Below are positions 63,273 through 64,000 of a stretch of DNA of 64,000 bases, one piece after another. The position numbers and the translations under genes were made by a program. The notes beneath the pieces are model-generated. The model searched no databases. It had not been told where the DNA came from and saw nothing but the letters and a program-made list of their open reading frames with translations. The stretch's first letter is position 1, and the number at the start of each line of letters is the position of its first letter. The stretch is from Serratia plymuthica. Its GTDB lineage: Bacteria; Pseudomonadota; Gammaproteobacteria; Enterobacterales; Enterobacteriaceae. The stretch is taken from positions 1,240,001-1,304,000 of the forward strand of contig NZ_CP068771.1 in assembly GCF_018336935.1 (NCBI RefSeq). Direction: 5' to 3'.

Positions 63273-64000
63273 TGAAATTAACGCGGGTTCTTTCGCTGAA
63301 CAAAACGGCGGCCCAACGGTTGGCGCTGTTCGGCTTGTTGATGGCCGCCGGTCAGAGCGCTTACGCCAGCTGTACGGTCACCAACGGTTACAAGGCTCAG
63401 GTGATCAATATGAGGCTCGGGCGCGTGCTGGTCACGCCTGGCAGCCAGGTCGGTGATACCCTGACCACCGGCCAGTTCCCGATTAATGCCGTGAACGGTA
63501 TCGGTCGTTGCAGCAGCAGTGGCGGTAGCGCCATCGGCCAGATATTGCAGGGGAGCCGCTCTACGCTTGCCAACGTCTGGAGCACCAATATTCCGGGAAT
63601 TGGTATCCGTTTGTATCGTGAAGCCGGATCGATCAGTACCTTTTACCCGCATACCTTGCGGCTGGGCGGGAACACGACCGTTAACCTGAACGGCGGTTAC
63701 TTCAAGATCGATATCGTGAAAACTGCGGCTCAGACAGGCACCGGCCAACTGACTACCGGGCTCTATACCAACTACTACATGGACGGTACCGGTCCTGGGT
63801 TGCCATTGCTGCAATCGATTGTCGACGCCAACAGCCTGACGATTGTCACCTCAACCTGTAACGTCGACAGTGGTTCAAAGGACAAGGTGGTCAATCTGGA
63901 TAGCGTCACGGCAGCCTCTTTTGGCGGCGTCGGCTCAACTCAGGGTGAAAAAGCCTTTGATATCAACATTAATTGCGTTGGCGGCATCGGCGAAGATCTG
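63269..64000 (+). CDS. two-domain fimbrial adhesin/minor pilin (partial, runs off window)
   Basis: At least 244 residues; the 3' end is cut by the window. A signal peptide (RLALFGLLMAAGQSAYA) precedes an N-terminal lectin-like domain with Cys in ASCTVTNGYK and GRCSSSGG. A linker near residue 185 leads into a pilin-type domain starting VTSTCNVDSGSKDKVVNL. This two-domain plan is that of FimH-like tip adhesins. ATGs at 63269 and 63272 both overlap the usher stop. Confidence 0.88.
   Translation, partial: MMKLTRVLSLNKTAAQRLALFGLLMAAGQSAYASCTVTNGYKAQVINMRLGRVLVTPGSQVGDTLTTGQFPINAVNGIGRCSSSGGSAIGQILQGSRSTLANVWSTNIPGIGIRLYREAGSISTFYPHTLRLGGNTTVNLNGGYFKIDIVKTAAQTGTGQLTTGLYTNYYMDGTGPGLPLLQSIVDANSLTIVTSTCNVDSGSKDKVVNLDSVTAASFGGVGSTQGEKAFDININCVGGIGEDL

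Overview
The window reads as a stretch of chromosome from a GC-rich member of the Enterobacterales, most likely Serratia (S. marcescens-like). This is inferred from E. coli-type gene order at several loci (dinG/ybiB, ybiJ, rlmF-glnQPH-ybiI-dps-rhtA-ompX, ltnD-otnKCI-ygbN, betTIBA), from strong GC preference at third codon positions, and from a dispersed palindromic intergenic repeat seen at five or six places. No rRNA, tRNA, CRISPR array, transposase or phage gene was found.

Layout. Positions 1-20 kb are dense in small regulator/transporter units: a LysR regulator, YedA, a SufR-like regulator divergent from an MFS pump, AraC with AzlCD, a cupin XRE regulator with an acetyltransferase, an e(P4) phosphatase, a double GNAT, a general porin with a Pho-box-like promoter, a carboxymuconolactone decarboxylase/tautomerase pair, and dinG. 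Next come an Lrp/EamA pair, a LysE exporter, an XRE/MFS pair and a PaiB protein, all lying between dinG and ybiB, which are neighbours in E. coli. From 20 to 32 kb the order follows E. coli: ybiB, an M3 peptidase, ybiJ, a flavin reductase, rlmF, glnQPH with a sigma-54/NtrC-like control region, ybiI, dps, a P-loop kinase, rhtA and ompX. From 32 to 34.5 kb there is a nitrilase-family amidase divergent from a LysR regulator, then an acetyltransferase. From 34.5 to 40.6 kb lies a complete tetronate (threonate/erythronate) catabolic operon with its DeoR regulator.

The most unusual region is 40.7-49.1 kb. Two related modules lie back to back. Each has a two-component system, a membrane cytochrome b and a Tat-exported molybdopterin oxidoreductase of the sulfite oxidase/YedY family. 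Module 1 (minus-strand enzymes, plus-strand CusRS/HprRS-type two-component system) also has an exported DUF5666-like protein and a perfect 22-bp palindrome in its divergent promoter. Module 2 (plus-strand enzymes, minus-strand two-component system) ends in a small exported methionine-rich MXKDX-repeat protein. By analogy with E. coli HprSR-MsrPQ and the Azospira MrpX/YedY1 system, I infer an envelope methionine-oxidation defence or hypochlorite-scavenging system present in two differently controlled copies.

From 49 to 55.5 kb is the choline-to-glycine-betaine cluster (betT divergent from betIBA) with a BetI-type palindrome. At 55.7 kb is a membrane-anchored glutamate synthase-like FMN protein. 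From 57.5 kb to the end is a type 1-like fimbrial locus: a LuxR-type regulator and an EAL phosphodiesterase divergent from fimA, a terminator-like hairpin, chaperone, usher and a two-domain adhesin cut by the window edge.
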